This document shows, in pieces, positions 1 to 11,026 of a stretch of DNA of 64,000 nucleotides. Position 1 is the first letter of the stretch, and each line of letters starts with the position of its first letter. This DNA is from Candidatus Melainabacteria bacterium (GTDB taxonomy: Bacteria; Cyanobacteriota; Vampirovibrionia; Gastranaerophilales; Gastranaerophilaceae), in contig CP091731.1 in NCBI GenBank assembly GCA_022009935.1, forward strand, positions 744,001 to 808,000, in the 5' to 3' direction. The notes under the pieces were generated by a model. It was not told the origin of the DNA. It did not search any database and was given only the letters and a program-made list of their open reading frames with translations. Position numbers and translations under genes: made by a program.

Positions 1-885
1 TTTTGTTTTAGACTATTAAATTTATTTTCTAAGACATAAAATTCATAATAATTGTTTAGCATTTCATTTACACTTGAAAACTTTTTTTTGCAAAATCCAA
101 AAATTGAAAATGTTTTATAATTTTCATCACAACTTGGATTAATCTGTTTTAAATTTATACAATCCAACAATTTGAGAAATAAATTTTGAACATCTTTTTC
201 ACAATCCTGTTTAAAATGCTCAAATGTTGACAAAAGTTTTGTTGCAAAATCATTTGTAATATCATAAAAATTTTCGTTTAAAAAATTTTTATCGGGATTT
301 GCGAAACAGATATTTTCTCAAAAAAGTTTTCAAATGAAATTTTACATATATCAATTTTTTCTTTTTTATTTGGGTAAATATAGGGTAAATTCCCAAAGAC
401 TTCTCTGTATTGGCTTTTTTCTTTTCCCACATTATGAATAGAGCCTAAAATCATTTTGGTGTCAAAGTTATATAAAATAATATTGCTGTGTTTGCCCATC
501 AATTCAATTGCCAAAACAAGTCTTTCGGTTTTAAAATTGTCATTTGTTGTTTCAAAAAAAGCTCGACAATTCGTTCATGGCTTGGCTGGTTAATTTTTAT
601 AATTTTGCTATTTTCGATATATTTTCTCAAAAGCATACAAAACATTAAAGCTTGTTTAGGTGTTTCAATTTGACGTTTTTCAATATCTTCCAAGCTCAAA
701 AAAGCGATATGATAATAAAAAAGCATCGATATTAATATAAAATCTAAAACTTTTACCGTAATTTCTCAACACAAGCAACAATTCTTTGCGACTTGGTTGT
801 TTCACTTTTTGGACGTATGCATTTGTGAAAATATGGCTATTTTCGTTTAAAAAGCTTTTAATGTCAAACTGTCTATATGTATCAT
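1..885 (-). CDS. rqcH: RqcH/NFACT-family ribosome quality control protein (N-terminal part, cut by window edge)
   Basis: The reconstructed protein reads through the NFACT-N domain: ELLLVLRNYGKSFRF near residue 35-50, NQPSHERIVELF, then IELMGKHSNIILYNFD with the diagnostic ELMGKHSN motif, and SSVNEMLNNYYEF near the window edge. In this family (bacterial RqcH, eukaryotic Rqc2/NEMF, formerly called fibronectin-binding protein) the protein binds the 50S subunit carrying a stalled peptidyl-tRNA and directs alanine tailing. The start at 885 gives MIHIDSLTLKSFL, matching the family N terminus. Frameshifts near 715, 505 and 300 break it; all look like homopolymer indels. The gene runs off the window start, so the coiled-coil and C-terminal domains are not seen. 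It is divergent from lysA, with about 145 bp between the two starts that must hold both promoters. Confidence 0.85.
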
Positions 886-1029
886 AATATTTTAATTTTA
901 TAGCAAATATGGAAAAAATTTAACAAAAAAATAATTGCTTACTTGAAATATAAAAAAATACTTTTAAATATGCTTAAAATATGTTTTAATAGAATATAAG
1001 AAAAAGTAAATTGAGGATATATAAAGAAA

Positions 1030-2354
1030 ATGGAAACACCAAATCAGAATATTAAGCCGATAACAACAAAAACAAATGAAAGAGGAAACTTAGAAATTGG
1101 TGGATGTGACCTTGTTGAAGTTGCAAAAAACATGGCACACCTCTTTATTTATACTGTGAAAAAACAATACGTGAAATGGCAAAAGCATATAAAGATGCCT
1201 TTTCAAACTATAAAAAACAAATTTTATGTTTGCTTTAAAAGCATTTATGACAAAAGCAATTGTTCAAATACTTTCATCAGAAGGTTTTGGATTTGACACT
1301 GTGTCAGGTGGAGAAATGTATACTGTCAAAAGTGTTTTGGGCAATTTGAAAACTTGTCTTCTAAACGGCAATAACAAAAGTGAAGAAGAGCTTAATATGG
1401 CAATTGACAACAACATTCGCTTAATTTCAGTTGACAATTTTTTGGAACTTGCAATGCTTGATAGAATTGCTAAATCAAAAAATAAAACAGTTGATATCTT
1501 GCTTAGAATTACCCCCCGGCATTGAATGCCACACACATAAATATATTCAAACAGGCCATCTTGATTCAAAATTCGGCTTTGATTTAACTCAACTTGACGA
1601 AGCAATTGAAACAATAATTCAAGACTATAAAAATTTAAACCTAAAAGGCTTGCACGCTCACATAGGTTCTCAAATATTTGAAACAAAAGTTTATTATGAT
1701 GAAGTTAAAATAATATTAGGCGAATTCAGACGTATATATGATAAATTCGGAATAAAACTGACTGAAATGAATTTAGGTGGTGGCTTAGGTATTAATTATA
1801 CAAAGGATGACAAAGCTCCCTCTGTTTATGAAATAGCAAAACAAATTTTAAGCTCCATTGAAAAATATACAAAAGAATACGATTTGGAAAAACCGACAAT
1901 ATGTATTGAGCCGGGACGAAGCATAGTTGGAACAGCAGGCGTAACATTGTACAAAGTCGGAACATCAAAAACTATTCCTTTAAGCCACAAAAAATATGTG
2001 GCGGTTGATGGCGGTATGGCTGACAATGCCAGACCTTCTTTATACCAAGCAATTTATGAAGCTCAAATTGCCAATAAAAAGAAAATTACGATATTGAGCA
2101 TAAAGAAAAAAATTACTCTTTCAGGAAGATACTGTGAATCAGGTGACATACTTATAAATGACATTGAACTTCCAAAACTCAATCCAAATGACATTATCTG
2201 TGTTTATGATACAGGAGCTTACGGATATTCAATGAGCAGCAACTATAATCGCACTTTGAAGCCTGCCGTTGTTTTATTAAATGACGGGACAAGCAAAGAA
2301 ATCGTAAAGAGACAAACCTACAATCAACTTATTGAAAACGATGTCGAGTTATAA
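1030..2354 (+). CDS. lysA: Diaminopimelate decarboxylase
   Basis: PLP-dependent fold III decarboxylase converting meso-diaminopimelate to L-lysine, last step of lysine synthesis. Visible motifs in order: GNLEIGGCDLVEVA at the N terminus, a PLP-lysine region reading ALKAF near 1230, GFDTVSGGEMYT, GHLDSKFGFDL, LKGLHAHIGSQI, LGGGLGI, EPGRSIVGTAG, and the C-terminal CESGD (substrate-binding Cys) with DTGAYGYSMSSNYN. About 440 residues, normal for the family. Frameshifts near 1125, 1235 and 1510 (a run of six C) split it. The start at 1030 is chosen because METPNQNIKP leads directly into the family N terminus; the Shine-Dalgarno is weak (GAGGAT about 14 nt upstream). cdaA starts 26 bp downstream, so the two are probably co-transcribed, an arrangement I recall from cyanobacteria. 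Confidence 0.93.
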
Positions 2355-2380
2355 AAAATAGTCAAGAAGCATGGAACACA

Positions 2381-3220
2381 ATGAATTATTTTACTAATTT
2401 ATACTTTAAAATATATAATTTTATAAAATATTCTGATAATACGGATTTAGCAATTATGCTTTTTCAGATTATCACAATTGTTATTGCTTTGTATTTAATC
2501 TATCAAAAACAATCAAAGGCACAAAAGCAGAACAGTTGGTGCGTGGTATAATTGTTTTAATATTGTTATACGTTATATCTGAAGTGTTAATACGGTTAAA
2601 CCTTCAAATATGGGGAGTGTTTTTAAAAGGTTTATTAAGTATAATTGCATTTTCGCTTATTGTTATATTCCAGCCTGAATTGAGAAGATTTTTAGGATAT
2701 TTGGGACAAACCAATTTAGTGCATAATTTTTTTAGCGATAATCAAACTTCAATGAAAGATGATTATATGGATGAAAATATAATTGTACAAAAAACTTATT
2801 GATACTGTTAAATATTTAAGCAAAAATAAAACCGGTGCTTTGATTGTGTTGCAAAAAGAAACAGATTATAAAACATATTCTGAAGTTGGAGTTGAAATAA
2901 ATGCAAAACTTAGTCCTGAATTGTTGCTTACAATATTCCACCCAAATACACCTCTTCATGATGGAGCATGTATAGTATGCAAAGATAAAATAATTGCAGC
3001 AGGTGCTTTATTACCTTTAACAGATGACCCAAAATTAAGTTGGAAATATGGAACGCGACATCGTGCGGCAATAGGTTTATCTGAAATATCAGACGCAGCT
3101 TGCTTAGTTGTGTCAGAAGAAACAGGAGACATTTCTATTGCTATGGACGGGTTGCTGAAAAAATATGATGATATTTCAAACCTGAGAACCGATTTACTTT
3201 TTGATTTTAGGTTTAAGTGA
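2381..3220 (+). CDS. cdaA: Diadenylate cyclase CdaA (membrane c-di-AMP synthase)
   Basis: Makes cyclic di-AMP from two ATP. The N terminus has three hydrophobic segments (about residues 25-45, 60-80 and 82-100), ending in VIFQPELRRFLGYLG, the CdaA-specific linker to the cytosolic DAC domain. In the DAC domain the catalytic motif LHDGACIV (DGA) and the second motif KYGTRHRAAIGLSE (RHR) are intact, followed by LVVSEETGDISIA. About 279 residues, the usual CdaA length. The ATG at 2381 is used because it opens the frame of the first membrane segment; frameshifts lie near 2510 and 2795. c-di-AMP controls potassium and osmotic balance in most bacteria that have it. No regulator CdaR is seen next to it. 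Confidence 0.92.
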
Positions 3221-3310
3221 TAATAATCAAAAATCAAAAAAATATTTCTTTAATATATCAAATCTTTTGAGAAGAAAAAAAGGTGAGGACTAGTTTTTCA
3301 CTCTTTTTAT

Positions 3311-3405
3311 ATGACGGATTTCAAGCGTTCAACAAATTGACTTTATCCGCCAACATGTATTGACTTTTGTTTGATTATAGCGTTGAAGTTCAATTAATGC
3401 TTTTA
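3311..3405 (+). repeat. Dispersed intergenic repeat, copy 1
   Basis: Starts ATGACGGATTTCAAGCGTTC and ends with TAGCGTTGAAGTTCAATTA. The same plan (TATGACGRA, GCGTTCAA, a central TTGAC/ATTGRCTTT, TATAGCGTTGAAGTTCAATTAATG) recurs at 3881-3979, 4346-4446 and, more diverged, at 39759-39837, always in the same orientation. Confidence 0.75.
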
Positions 3406-3534
3406 ATTATTTTGTTTGTATTCCTACAAAATGTTAATTATATATTTTAAGTCCTCGGACGAGGTTATTTTTGTGGAAAAAGTAACCAAAACCGCAACCC
3501 GATTTGTCACTCACATTCTCACTAAGTTCAACCT

Positions 3535-3640
3535 AAGCAGCGGATTTCCGGACGGGCGGAGTCCCGGGGAGCGAAAAGCCGACGCCGGCAAACCCAAAGG
3601 GTGACAGGCGGAGTGCTTTGAGCGAGAAGGAAATCCAAGA
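3535..3640 (+). repeat. GC-rich dispersed repeat block (copy a)
   Basis: Contains GGACGGGCGGAGTCCCGGGG, GAGCGAAAAGCCGACGCCGG and AAACCCAAAGGGTGACAGGC followed by AGTGCTTTGAGCGAGAAGG. The reverse complement of 39325-39415 carries the same string of words (GGACGGGCGTAGTCCC, AAGCGAAAAGCCGGAGCCG, AAGCCCAAAGGGCGATAGG, AGCGCTTTGAG), so the two blocks are homologous in inverted orientation about 36 kb apart. Confidence 0.75.
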
Positions 3641-3810
3641 GAGCCTTAACTCGCACTTCGTGCTCAGACAGACGGCTGCCTGACAATGTTTCACTAAGTG
3701 ATAATTGTTCGTGCCTGCATATGGGTTGCCCTTATTACTTTAATAGATAAACAATTATACAGTTCCACAGGGTCGCAAGGGGGCTTTAGCCCCCTTGCAA
3801 AAACTATTCT

Positions 3811-3979
3811 GGCGAAACAAAATATTGTTGGAAAAAACCAAAAAACAAGCCCTAGTTTCGCCGCAACCAACGTGTTTTATATGACGAACTTTGTGCGTTC
3901 AATTTTTGAGTTCACCCACCAACGCTGATTGACTTTAGTTTGGTTATAGCGTTGAAGTTCAATTAATGTTTTTACGAAA
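3811..3979 (+). repeat. Dispersed intergenic repeat, copy 2 (extended form)
   Basis: Begins GGCGAAACAAAATATTGTTG and ends TTTTTACGAAA. It is nearly identical over about 169 bp to 4277-4446, differing by a few bases, and its second half is the shorter unit seen at 3311-3405. A GGGGGC/GCCCCC hairpin (3780-3795) lies just upstream, as a comparable hairpin does upstream of copy 3. Confidence 0.85.
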
Positions 3980-4170
3980 TATCATGTTTGTTTTTTTCCG
4001 CCTATGGAAGCGGATTCGTCGTTGGCTTCGCCTGATTGTGAGGAACTGAACGAAGTGGAACAATTTTGCAAAAAATTGTGAAACGGAGTTGCATAGTTCC
4101 GAACCTGACGTAATCCAAGACATCTGCCCTCATTTTATTCGGGCATCTGTCCTACGGCGAATTTTTATAT

Positions 4171-4203
4171 GTAGGGGGGACGGCTTTGCCGTCCCCCCCC
4201 TAC
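4171..4203. other. Strong GC-rich inverted repeat
   Basis: Arms GTAGGGGGGACGGC and GCCGTCCCCCCCCTAC around a TTT loop. It is far more stable than anything expected in such AT-rich DNA and has no U-tract, so a simple terminator is less likely than a REP-like or structural-RNA element. Confidence 0.7.
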
Positions 4204-4276
4204 TACCCCCAACGTATTTAATGTGCAGTTTTATGGGGTTATCAGGGGGCGAAGCCCCTGACATAAAAAAGAATAT

Positions 4277-4446
4277 GGCGAAACAAAATATTGTTGGAAA
4301 AAACCAAAAAACAAGCCTAGTTTCGCCGCAACCAACGTGTTTTATATGACGAACTTTGTGCGTTCAATTTTTGAGTTCACCCACCAACGTGGATTGGCTT
4401 TAGTTTGGTTATAGCGTTGAAGTTCAATTAATGCTTTTTACGAAAC
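4277..4446 (+). repeat. Dispersed intergenic repeat, copy 3 (extended form)
   Basis: Near-identical direct copy of 3811-3979 at a distance of about 466 bp, again preceded by a hairpin (AGGGGGCGAAGCCCCT, about 4243-4258). It ends about 130 bp before the smc start. Confidence 0.85.
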
Positions 4447-4579
4447 ATTTTTGTTTTAGATTTTATCGTACAATTAAACTTGCATTTTTGTAAAAAACGT
4501 AAATTTTTTTGACATGCCGCTATGCTTATAGTCAAATAGAAATATATAGTTTAATTGTGGGGAAGTTTAAAAATTTAGC

Positions 4580-7500
4580 ATGTATATAAAACAACTTGAA
4601 GTTGACAATTTCAAATCTTTTGCTAATGAGGTGAATATCCCCTTTTTGAAGGGATTTACGACTATATCATAGCTAAAATGGGTCAGGCAAAAGCAATATT
4701 ATAGACTCAATTTTGTTTGCATTGGGGTTGTCATCCTCTCGTGCTTTGCGTGCTGAAAAATTATTCCACCTAATTTCAACACATACAAAACGCAATGAAG
4801 CTTATGTTAAAGTTACATTTGATTTAGAAGAAGAAAATGAGCCAGACCTCACAATTGCAAGACGTATTAAAAAAACACCATCCGGCTTTAACAGCATTTA
4901 TTATTTAAACGATAAAATATGTACATTAACACAGGTGCACACTAAACTTGAACAATATAACATTACACCAAACAGCTATAATGTTATGATGCAAGGTGAT
5001 GTGACAAGTATTACTGCTTGTTCTTCATCCGATAGACGTAAAATTATTGATGAAATTGCCGGTGTTGCTGATTTTGACAGACGCATTGAACAAGCACAAA
5101 ATGAACTTGAAACTGTTGAACAACGTGTTGAAAAATCTATTCTTATTTTAAATGAAGTTAATGTTCGGTTGGAAGAATTGAAAGTTGAACGTGAACAAGC
5201 CTTAAAGTATAAAGAATTAAAAAGATGAAAAAACGAAACTTGAAAGTCAAATTGACACTGTAAAATATTTTGATGTCAAAAAATCCTTGAATATGGTGCA
5301 TGAAAATATTTTGGAGTTTGAAAAGAAAAAAGCTGACGAAACTAAAAAATTGTCCAATCTCCTAAAAGAACTTGAGGAAAACAAAAAGAATTTGAAGAAA
5401 TATCAAAATTGGTCAAAGAAAAAGGTGAATTTGAACAACTTGAAGTCAAAAAACAAGTCGAAGAATTAAAAGGCGTTCTTGACCGTAAAAATTCCGCGAT
5501 AATCTTTGTTGACAAAAACATCCAAGACAACTTAAAGACAGTTGAAAACGCTAAAAACGGCATTGTAGTTTTGAATAACAAAATTAATGATACAAAAAAT
5601 AAAATAAATGAAAAACTTTCGGAAATTGAAAAAATAAAAGCAAATATTGAAACCAAAAAATTGAGTTAAATAAAATTTTAGAAGAATTGACAGGACTTAA
5701 TGATAGTGCAGATGAACACATCCAAAAAAGAGTTTCTTTAAGAAAAGAGTTGGAAGAACTAAAGGACAAAGAACTTAATTTGCAAAAAAGAAAAGTTGCC
5801 TTTGGAAAATGATTTAACAAACACTAAAAATAAAATCCAACAATCAAAAGAAATTTTGGAAAAACTTTCTCAAAATGACACAGAAAGCAACAAAGATAGG
5901 TTGAAAGTACAAATTGATGAACTTGAAAAAGAACTTGGTGATTATAAAATAGCACAACAAAACACTTTAAATGATTTAGATAAAACAAAAAATGAAATGA
6001 ACGATTTGGCATACAATATTCGTATTGCAACATCAAAAGTGGCTCAAATGGAAGGAGCAAAACAAGCTTATGAAGCAGCGAACTATGGTGGTGCTATTGA
6101 TGTTATAATGAATTCGAACATAAAAGGTGTTCACGCACCTCTTGCTAAACTTGCTCAAGTTGACAAAGAATATTCACTTGCTTTGGAAGTCGCTATGGGC
6201 AATAGGATGAGAAATATTGTAGTTGATGATGATTACGTTGCAAAAAGTGCAATTGAAATTTTAAAATCAACAAATTCCGGCCGAGTAACTTTCCTTCCAT
6301 TAAACAAACTTCGCCCTGCTCCAAATTCTTTAAAATTACCAAAAGATAGCGGAGTCATTGATTTTGCCATAAATTTGATTGAGTTTGACGATGAATATTT
6401 AGATGCATTTTACCTCGCTCTTGGCGAAACATTGATTGTTGAAGATTACCAATGTGCTCAAAAACTTATTGGCAAATATAAAATGGTAACATTAAACGGA
6501 GAAGTTTTTGACAAATCAGGTGCCATCACAGGTGGGTCAACCAACAATAGAAGTGGTTTAAAATTCAGCCAAACAGAAAACGAGGAGCTTGACAAATATC
6601 GTGAACGCTTGAAACAAATTGAACAAAAATATAAAAATGCTGAAACAAAAAAATTGGCTCTTGAGGAAAAACTCGATAAAGTTAGAAGTGAATATTCAAA
6701 CATTACAACAGAATTGTCAAAAGCAAAAATTGAATATCAAAGCATTGTTCAAAATAGTCAATTGAATTTAAAACAACTGGAAGATAATAAAAAAATCCTC
6801 TTTGAACTTGAACCAAATGTGCCAATTTTAGAAAAGAAACTCGACAAGCTTGAAGAACAAGAGTTTGACTTAAATGAAAAAATACTTAAACTTAATGAAG
6901 AAATTGAAATTATTGAAGCTACTATGACTGAAACCCAATTGGGTGAATTGAAATCAAAAACTCAAGATGTGGAAAATGAAATCAAAACTCTTGAAAACAA
7001 TGTCTTGAAATCTCAAAATGACATCAACGATTTTAACCGAGATATCAATTTCAATGTTGAAGTTATTAAAACAAAAAAAATACAAATTGAAAAAATTACA
7101 CAAAGACAATGAAATTTTAAAACAAGATAAAATTAAATATGAAAACGAAATTGTAGAGATAAAAAAACAAATCGAGCAATTAAACATAAAGATAGAAGAA
7201 CTTGCAAAAGATTTAAATGAGTATCAACAAAAACGTGATGAAAAAGAACTTGTCATTCGTGAAATTACCAAAAACAAAGATAATCTTGAAAACTCAATAG
7301 AAAGGGTTAAAGAGCAAATTGAGTCTTTCAAGTCAAGAAGACGAGAACTTGAACCTATTGAAGAAGAATTGAGAAATAAATTAAAAGAAGTAAATATTGA
7401 TGTGACAAAAATCGAGTCGCCACAATATACAATCGATGAAGTAAATAGCAAAATAAATAAACTTTCTCGTCAAATGGAAGCAATGGAACCGATAAACATG

Positions 7501-8075
7501 CTTTCTATAACTTCTTATGATGAAGTTTCAACTCGAAAAGAAGAACTTCAAGTGCGTATAGATACCTTATCTTCTGAGCGCAAAGAAATTTTAGAGAGAA
7601 TGTCAAGTTATGAAAAGTTAAAAAAAGACACCTTTTTGCAAACTTATAACAAAATAAATGAAAATTTCAAAGATGTCTTTAATAAACTTTCCGACGGTGA
7701 AGGCACTTTGATACTTGAAAACCACGAAAATCCGTTTGCAGGTGGTTTGACAATTGAAGCACAGCCCAGAGATAAGAAAAAACAACGTCTTGAACTTATG
7801 TCAGGTGGTGAAAAATCACTCACTGCACTTGCTTTTGTTTTCGCAATACAACGTTATATGCCATCACCATTTTATGCTTTTGATGAGGTCGATATGCACC
7901 TTGATGGTATAAATGTTGAAAAATTATCAGAAATGATTCAACTTCAATCAAAAGATACACAATTTATAGTAGTTAGTTTGCGTAAACCTATGATAGAATC
8001 AGCTAATAGGACAATTGGTGTAACTCAAAAGACAAAGGGATAACAAAAGTTACAGGGGTAAAATTAAGAGATTAG
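4580..8075 (+). CDS. smc: Chromosome segregation ATPase SMC
   Basis: About 1165 residues, normal for bacterial SMC. Order: N-terminal ATPase half (MYIKQLEVDNFKSFANEV), Walker A remnant GSGKSNIID, first coiled coil, hinge with GGAIDVIMNSNIKGVHAPL and ALEVAMGNRMRNIVV, second coiled coil, then C-terminal signature MSGGEKSLTALAFVFAIQ, Walker B FYAFDEVDMHLD and the D-loop. It forms the condensin core with ScpA and ScpB and organises newly replicated chromosomes. Frameshifts fall near 4670, 5228, 5390, 5668, 5800, 7105 and 8040. At 4670 a TAA stands where the Pro of the expected GPNGSGKS should be, probably another sequence error. The real stop is TAG at 8073-8075, recovering ITKVTGVKLRD. Ribosome site GGGGAAG lies about 15 nt upstream of the ATG. 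scpA starts 4 bp downstream. Confidence 0.95.
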
Positions 8076-8079
8076 TAAT

Positions 8080-8946
8080 ATGACAGAGATTAAATCAACA
8101 ACCGCTTTAATTGAAGGAAGTAATGCCATAAATTTAAATAATCAAATTGAAAATGACTTATTAAATTCGTCAGATTCAAATGAAATTGATGGTATTTCAA
8201 TTCTTGTTGAAATGGCAAAACAAGGAAAGGTTGACCCTTGGAATATCGATATTGTTGATGTAACAGATAAATATTTATCCCACATTTTTAAAATGAAAGC
8301 GAATAACCTTCGCTTAACCGGTCGCACTTTGCTGTTTGCCGCTATTTTACTTAAACTAAAATCAAATATTCTTGAAGGAATAAGTGTTAATCAGTTTGAA
8401 GAAAATCCATCGGATGAGGATTTTTATGACAATGATTATGATGACAGCGACGATGATAATCATAACTATGAAGAAGATTTGCCACGAAATAATGTCATTT
8501 CTATTGATGAAGTGTTGGAAAGAAGAACTTCAATACGTCTCAATCGAAATCGTGTTGTGACATTGAAAGACTTAATTCGTCAGTTGAAATTTTATGAAGA
8601 ACTTGATAAAAAAGAACATTAAAAAACACGCTTGAACGGCATGCAAAACGACGTGTAAAATCCTATGCAAATTTTACCGCTGATGATATTATAAATATTG
8701 CCCACGATGAATATATTGAAAGAAGTGTTGAAGTGTTGCATGAAAATCTTATTCGCATTTTTTGAAACAGAGGATAAAGTTGAATTAAACACATTGACTC
8801 TTCTTGGAATGGACAAAATAAGTGCATACATTGCTTTATTGTTTTTAAGTGTTAATGAGAACTATGATTTGGTTCAAGATGAGTTTTATTCAGATTTGTA
8901 TGTGGTTAAACGCACACAAAGTTCAAATTTAGCCGAGGTGGTATAA
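8080..8946 (+). CDS. scpA: Segregation and condensation protein ScpA (kleisin)
   Basis: Kleisin subunit bridging the two SMC heads. The N-terminal half shows DGISILVEMAKQGKVDPWNIDIVDVTDKYL and GRTLLFAAILLKLKS, the ScpA signature that contacts the SMC neck. An acidic low-complexity insert (SDEDFYDNDYDDSDDD) follows at about residues 108-125, longer than usual. The C-terminal winged-helix part (VELNTLTLLGMDKISAYIAL) contacts the SMC cap. About 288 residues. Frameshifts near 8622 and 8760 split it. It lies 4 bp after smc and 1 bp before scpB, so the three form one transcript. Confidence 0.92.
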
Positions 8947-8947
8947 A

Positions 8948-9453
8948 ATGGCAGCAACATTGAAATCAAGAATAGAAGCAGTTTTGTTTGTTGCAGCCAA
9001 TCCAATGAGTGTGAAGGAGATTGCTGAAGTTCTAAACCAAGAAGAAGTCGATATTGAAGAAGCGCTTTTAAATTTGATGTTTGACTATCAAAGTTCCGAT
9101 GGAGCCTTGGAAATTGACGATGAAAACGGTTATATCCTACAAGTCAAAAAAGAACATTTAGATATTGTTGAAAAATTATGTCCTGTTGAATTGCGTGGTG
9201 CTGTTTTAAAACTTTAAGTGTAATAGCACTAAAAGAACCTATTCGCTTGACATACCTAAAAGAACTTCGAGGCGCAGATAGTTATAGCCATGTCAACGAA
9301 CTTGTTGAAAAAGGGCTTATTACTAAAACCAAAGATAAAAATGGGCGGTCTTTCAATTTAAAGACAACGCCCAAATTTAGTGAATATTTTAAACTCAAAG
9401 GTGACACACAAACCCTTGCTAAAATTCTTGACATTGAAAAAGCAAGAGGGTGA
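8948..9453 (+). CDS. scpB: Segregation and condensation protein ScpB
   Basis: Dimeric winged-helix subunit of the SMC-ScpAB complex. It opens SRIEAVLFVAANPMSVKEIAEVLN, the ScpB N-terminal winged helix, and after a frameshift near 9215 continues SVIALKEPIRLTYLKELRGADSYSHVNELVEKGLI, the second winged helix. About 168 residues, at the short end for the family. Its last ~120 bp are duplicated almost exactly at 10904-11026, which shows that the DNA downstream of scpB was tandemly duplicated. Confidence 0.92.
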
Positions 9454-9463
9454 GGTTTGATTA

Positions 9464-10777
9464 TTAGTTAAGTTTAGCTTCCAGATCTTCAGGATATAGC
9501 ATATCATTTTCAAAATCAGCTTTTTTTCCTTTTAAATCATGTTTGCTGGTTTCATAAGCTATTTTGCACAAGCTTCCTTTCAGCCAATCTTGTTGTATAT
9601 TTAGGGAAGCGTAAAATTAAAAGTTGAGTCGCTATCTGGTAGTGATTTACCATTTCTATTAAACTTTTCTGCAGACATTGTATGTCGTTGTTTCTTTTCA
9701 TTTAAATTTATTTTTTCGACTAAACTTTAACTCAGGTTTCTTATTATCCAGATCTGAATAATACATTGTATAGTCTATATCAAAGCACAATTTATTGTCT
9801 TCATTAGCATAACCTTCTTCACCCGGTTTGAATATTTTTCCTTCCTTGTTTTCTTTTAAAGGATTGCCCTTGCCATCTCGCAAAAGCGTAAACATTCCTT
9901 GCATTGATAATTTATTATCTTCATTATAAAAAGCTATATTAAATACATTACCTTGTTTTTGAACTTCTAATCTTTCGCCTTCATCATTTAAATTAATTAT
10001 TTCCGTCTGTCCATCAGGTGTACCATTTTTTTGTATTTGTTTATAGGCTTCTGTAGCTAGCTCAACCGGTTTGTCAAAAACTTTTTCTCGACAATCTTCA
10101 AATTTTGTAATTGCTTTATATTGTCCTTCTATATTATTTATAGTTTCTTGAGAAAGTGTTGGTAGAGCAACCACCTTATTTTTAAGTTCTTCAAGTGAGC
10201 TATTCTCTATAACTTGTTGTAAATTAAATCCATTCTTGAATATATCAAGTCCGCCGTAGGGCTTCATTGGATTATCTTCACACATTAAATAAGTCGTTTT
10301 TGATACTCCGTTTTCTGTTTTTAAAACAGGCATAGGAATACCTTCTCTTATGTTTAATATTGGAGGTACCGGAATATATTCTGCTCTGTTTGGTGGACAA
10401 TAAATAGGATTCGGATTATTGTAAACTATTGATTTTGTATTTTGGGGATCACATACCATTTTAGCATCATTACTACTGTAATTTAATGACATATATTTTA
10501 CATCGAGCCTATTATTTTGTAAATAGATATCATTGTCATATATAGATTGACTGATGTTACCGTTTGTATGGTTCTCAGATGGTGCTTCATAGTATTGATT
10601 AAGAAAACGATCTAATTTGACCATATCATCTCCATTTCCCAAACGATATTGACCGTTAACTGATTTATTAGCCTTTACAAATGTTGTCATAAGTTTTGCA
10701 CTTGGACTTTGACTTTTGCCTTCAAATTGTGAAATAATTCTATTTTTCATTTGTGGTGAGTAAGTTACTTGTAACAT
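9464..10777 (-). CDS. Unknown protein A of a duplicated pair
   Basis: About 437 residues, no family recognised. The N terminus is Asn/Gln/Tyr-rich without a signal peptide. A charged block MFTLLRDGKGNPLKENKEGK continuing IFKPGEEGY and ending NEDNKLCFDI is almost identical to one in the gene at 11023-12449, and other shared stretches (IPMPVLKTENG versus IPLPALKTENG, VFDKPVELA versus VFDEPVKLA, DLKGKKADFENDMLYPEDL versus DLKEAKANFEHDMLNPNDL) show the two are paralogues. A frameshift lies between 9600 and 9720; the stop at 9464 was recovered from the frame matching the paralogue. It converges with scpB, 10 bp between the stops. A promoter is visible at 10810-10836. Confidence 0.75.
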
Positions 10778-10809
10778 TTACATTTCCCTTTCTATTCTAC
10801 ATACGTAAT

Positions 10810-10836
10810 ATTATAATAACAATGTTACAATGTCAA
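10810..10836 (-). promoter_or_regulatory. Promoter of unknown gene A
   Basis: On the minus strand a perfect -35 TTGACA (10831-10836) and -10 TATAAT (10810-10815), 15 bp apart, lie about 33 bp upstream of the start. Just upstream of the -35 is TTTACAAATTGTAATATTAC, a nearly symmetric stretch with a counterpart upstream of gene B, and a possible operator or UP element. Confidence 0.6.
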
Positions 10837-10903
10837 GTGTAATATTACAATTTGTAAAGAAAAGTTTTATAGAATTTAATACTAATTAATCTTCATTAAA
10901 ACA

Positions 10904-11026
10904 AAAGATAAAAATGGGCGGTCTTTCAATTTAAAGACAACGCCCAAATTTAGTGAATATTTTAAACTAAAAGGTGACACACAAACCCTTGCTAAAATTC
11001 TTGACATTGAAAAAGCTAAGGATTAA
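10904..11026 (+). pseudogene. Duplicated 3' end of scpB
   Basis: Nearly base-for-base copy of the scpB tail (9331-9453), starting AAAGATAAAAATGGGCGGTC and ending in codons for KILDIEKAKD plus stop (the true gene ends EKARG). There is no start codon or upstream half, so it is a fragment left by a tandem duplication with a unit of about 1573 bp. Its stop overlaps the stop of gene B by a few bases, mirroring the scpB/gene A junction. Confidence 0.9.

Larger units (their letters stand above)
3221..4579. other. Non-coding, repeat- and hairpin-rich spacer between cdaA and smc
   Basis: About 1.36 kb with no protein that I can support. It holds three copies of one AT-rich repeat unit (listed separately), a GC-rich block at 3535-3640, and several strong inverted repeats: GGGGGCTTTAGCCCCC at 3780-3795, an arm pair around GACGGCTTTGCCGTC at 4171-4203, and AGGGGGCGAAGCCCCT at about 4243-4258. 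GC content jumps well above the surrounding genes. The open frames here encode low-complexity peptides without family resemblance. It resembles REP/MITE-like intergenic DNA or structured RNA rather than decayed genes. Confidence 0.7.

Noticed and set aside
886..1029. Lysine riboswitch upstream of lysA
   Set aside because: The spacer is only about 145 bp, nearly all A/T, and lacks the conserved five-helix core or a terminator.
3416..4349. Three plus-strand frames in the first repeat block
   Set aside because: They follow the repeat boundaries, share repeat-derived peptides and show no conserved domain.
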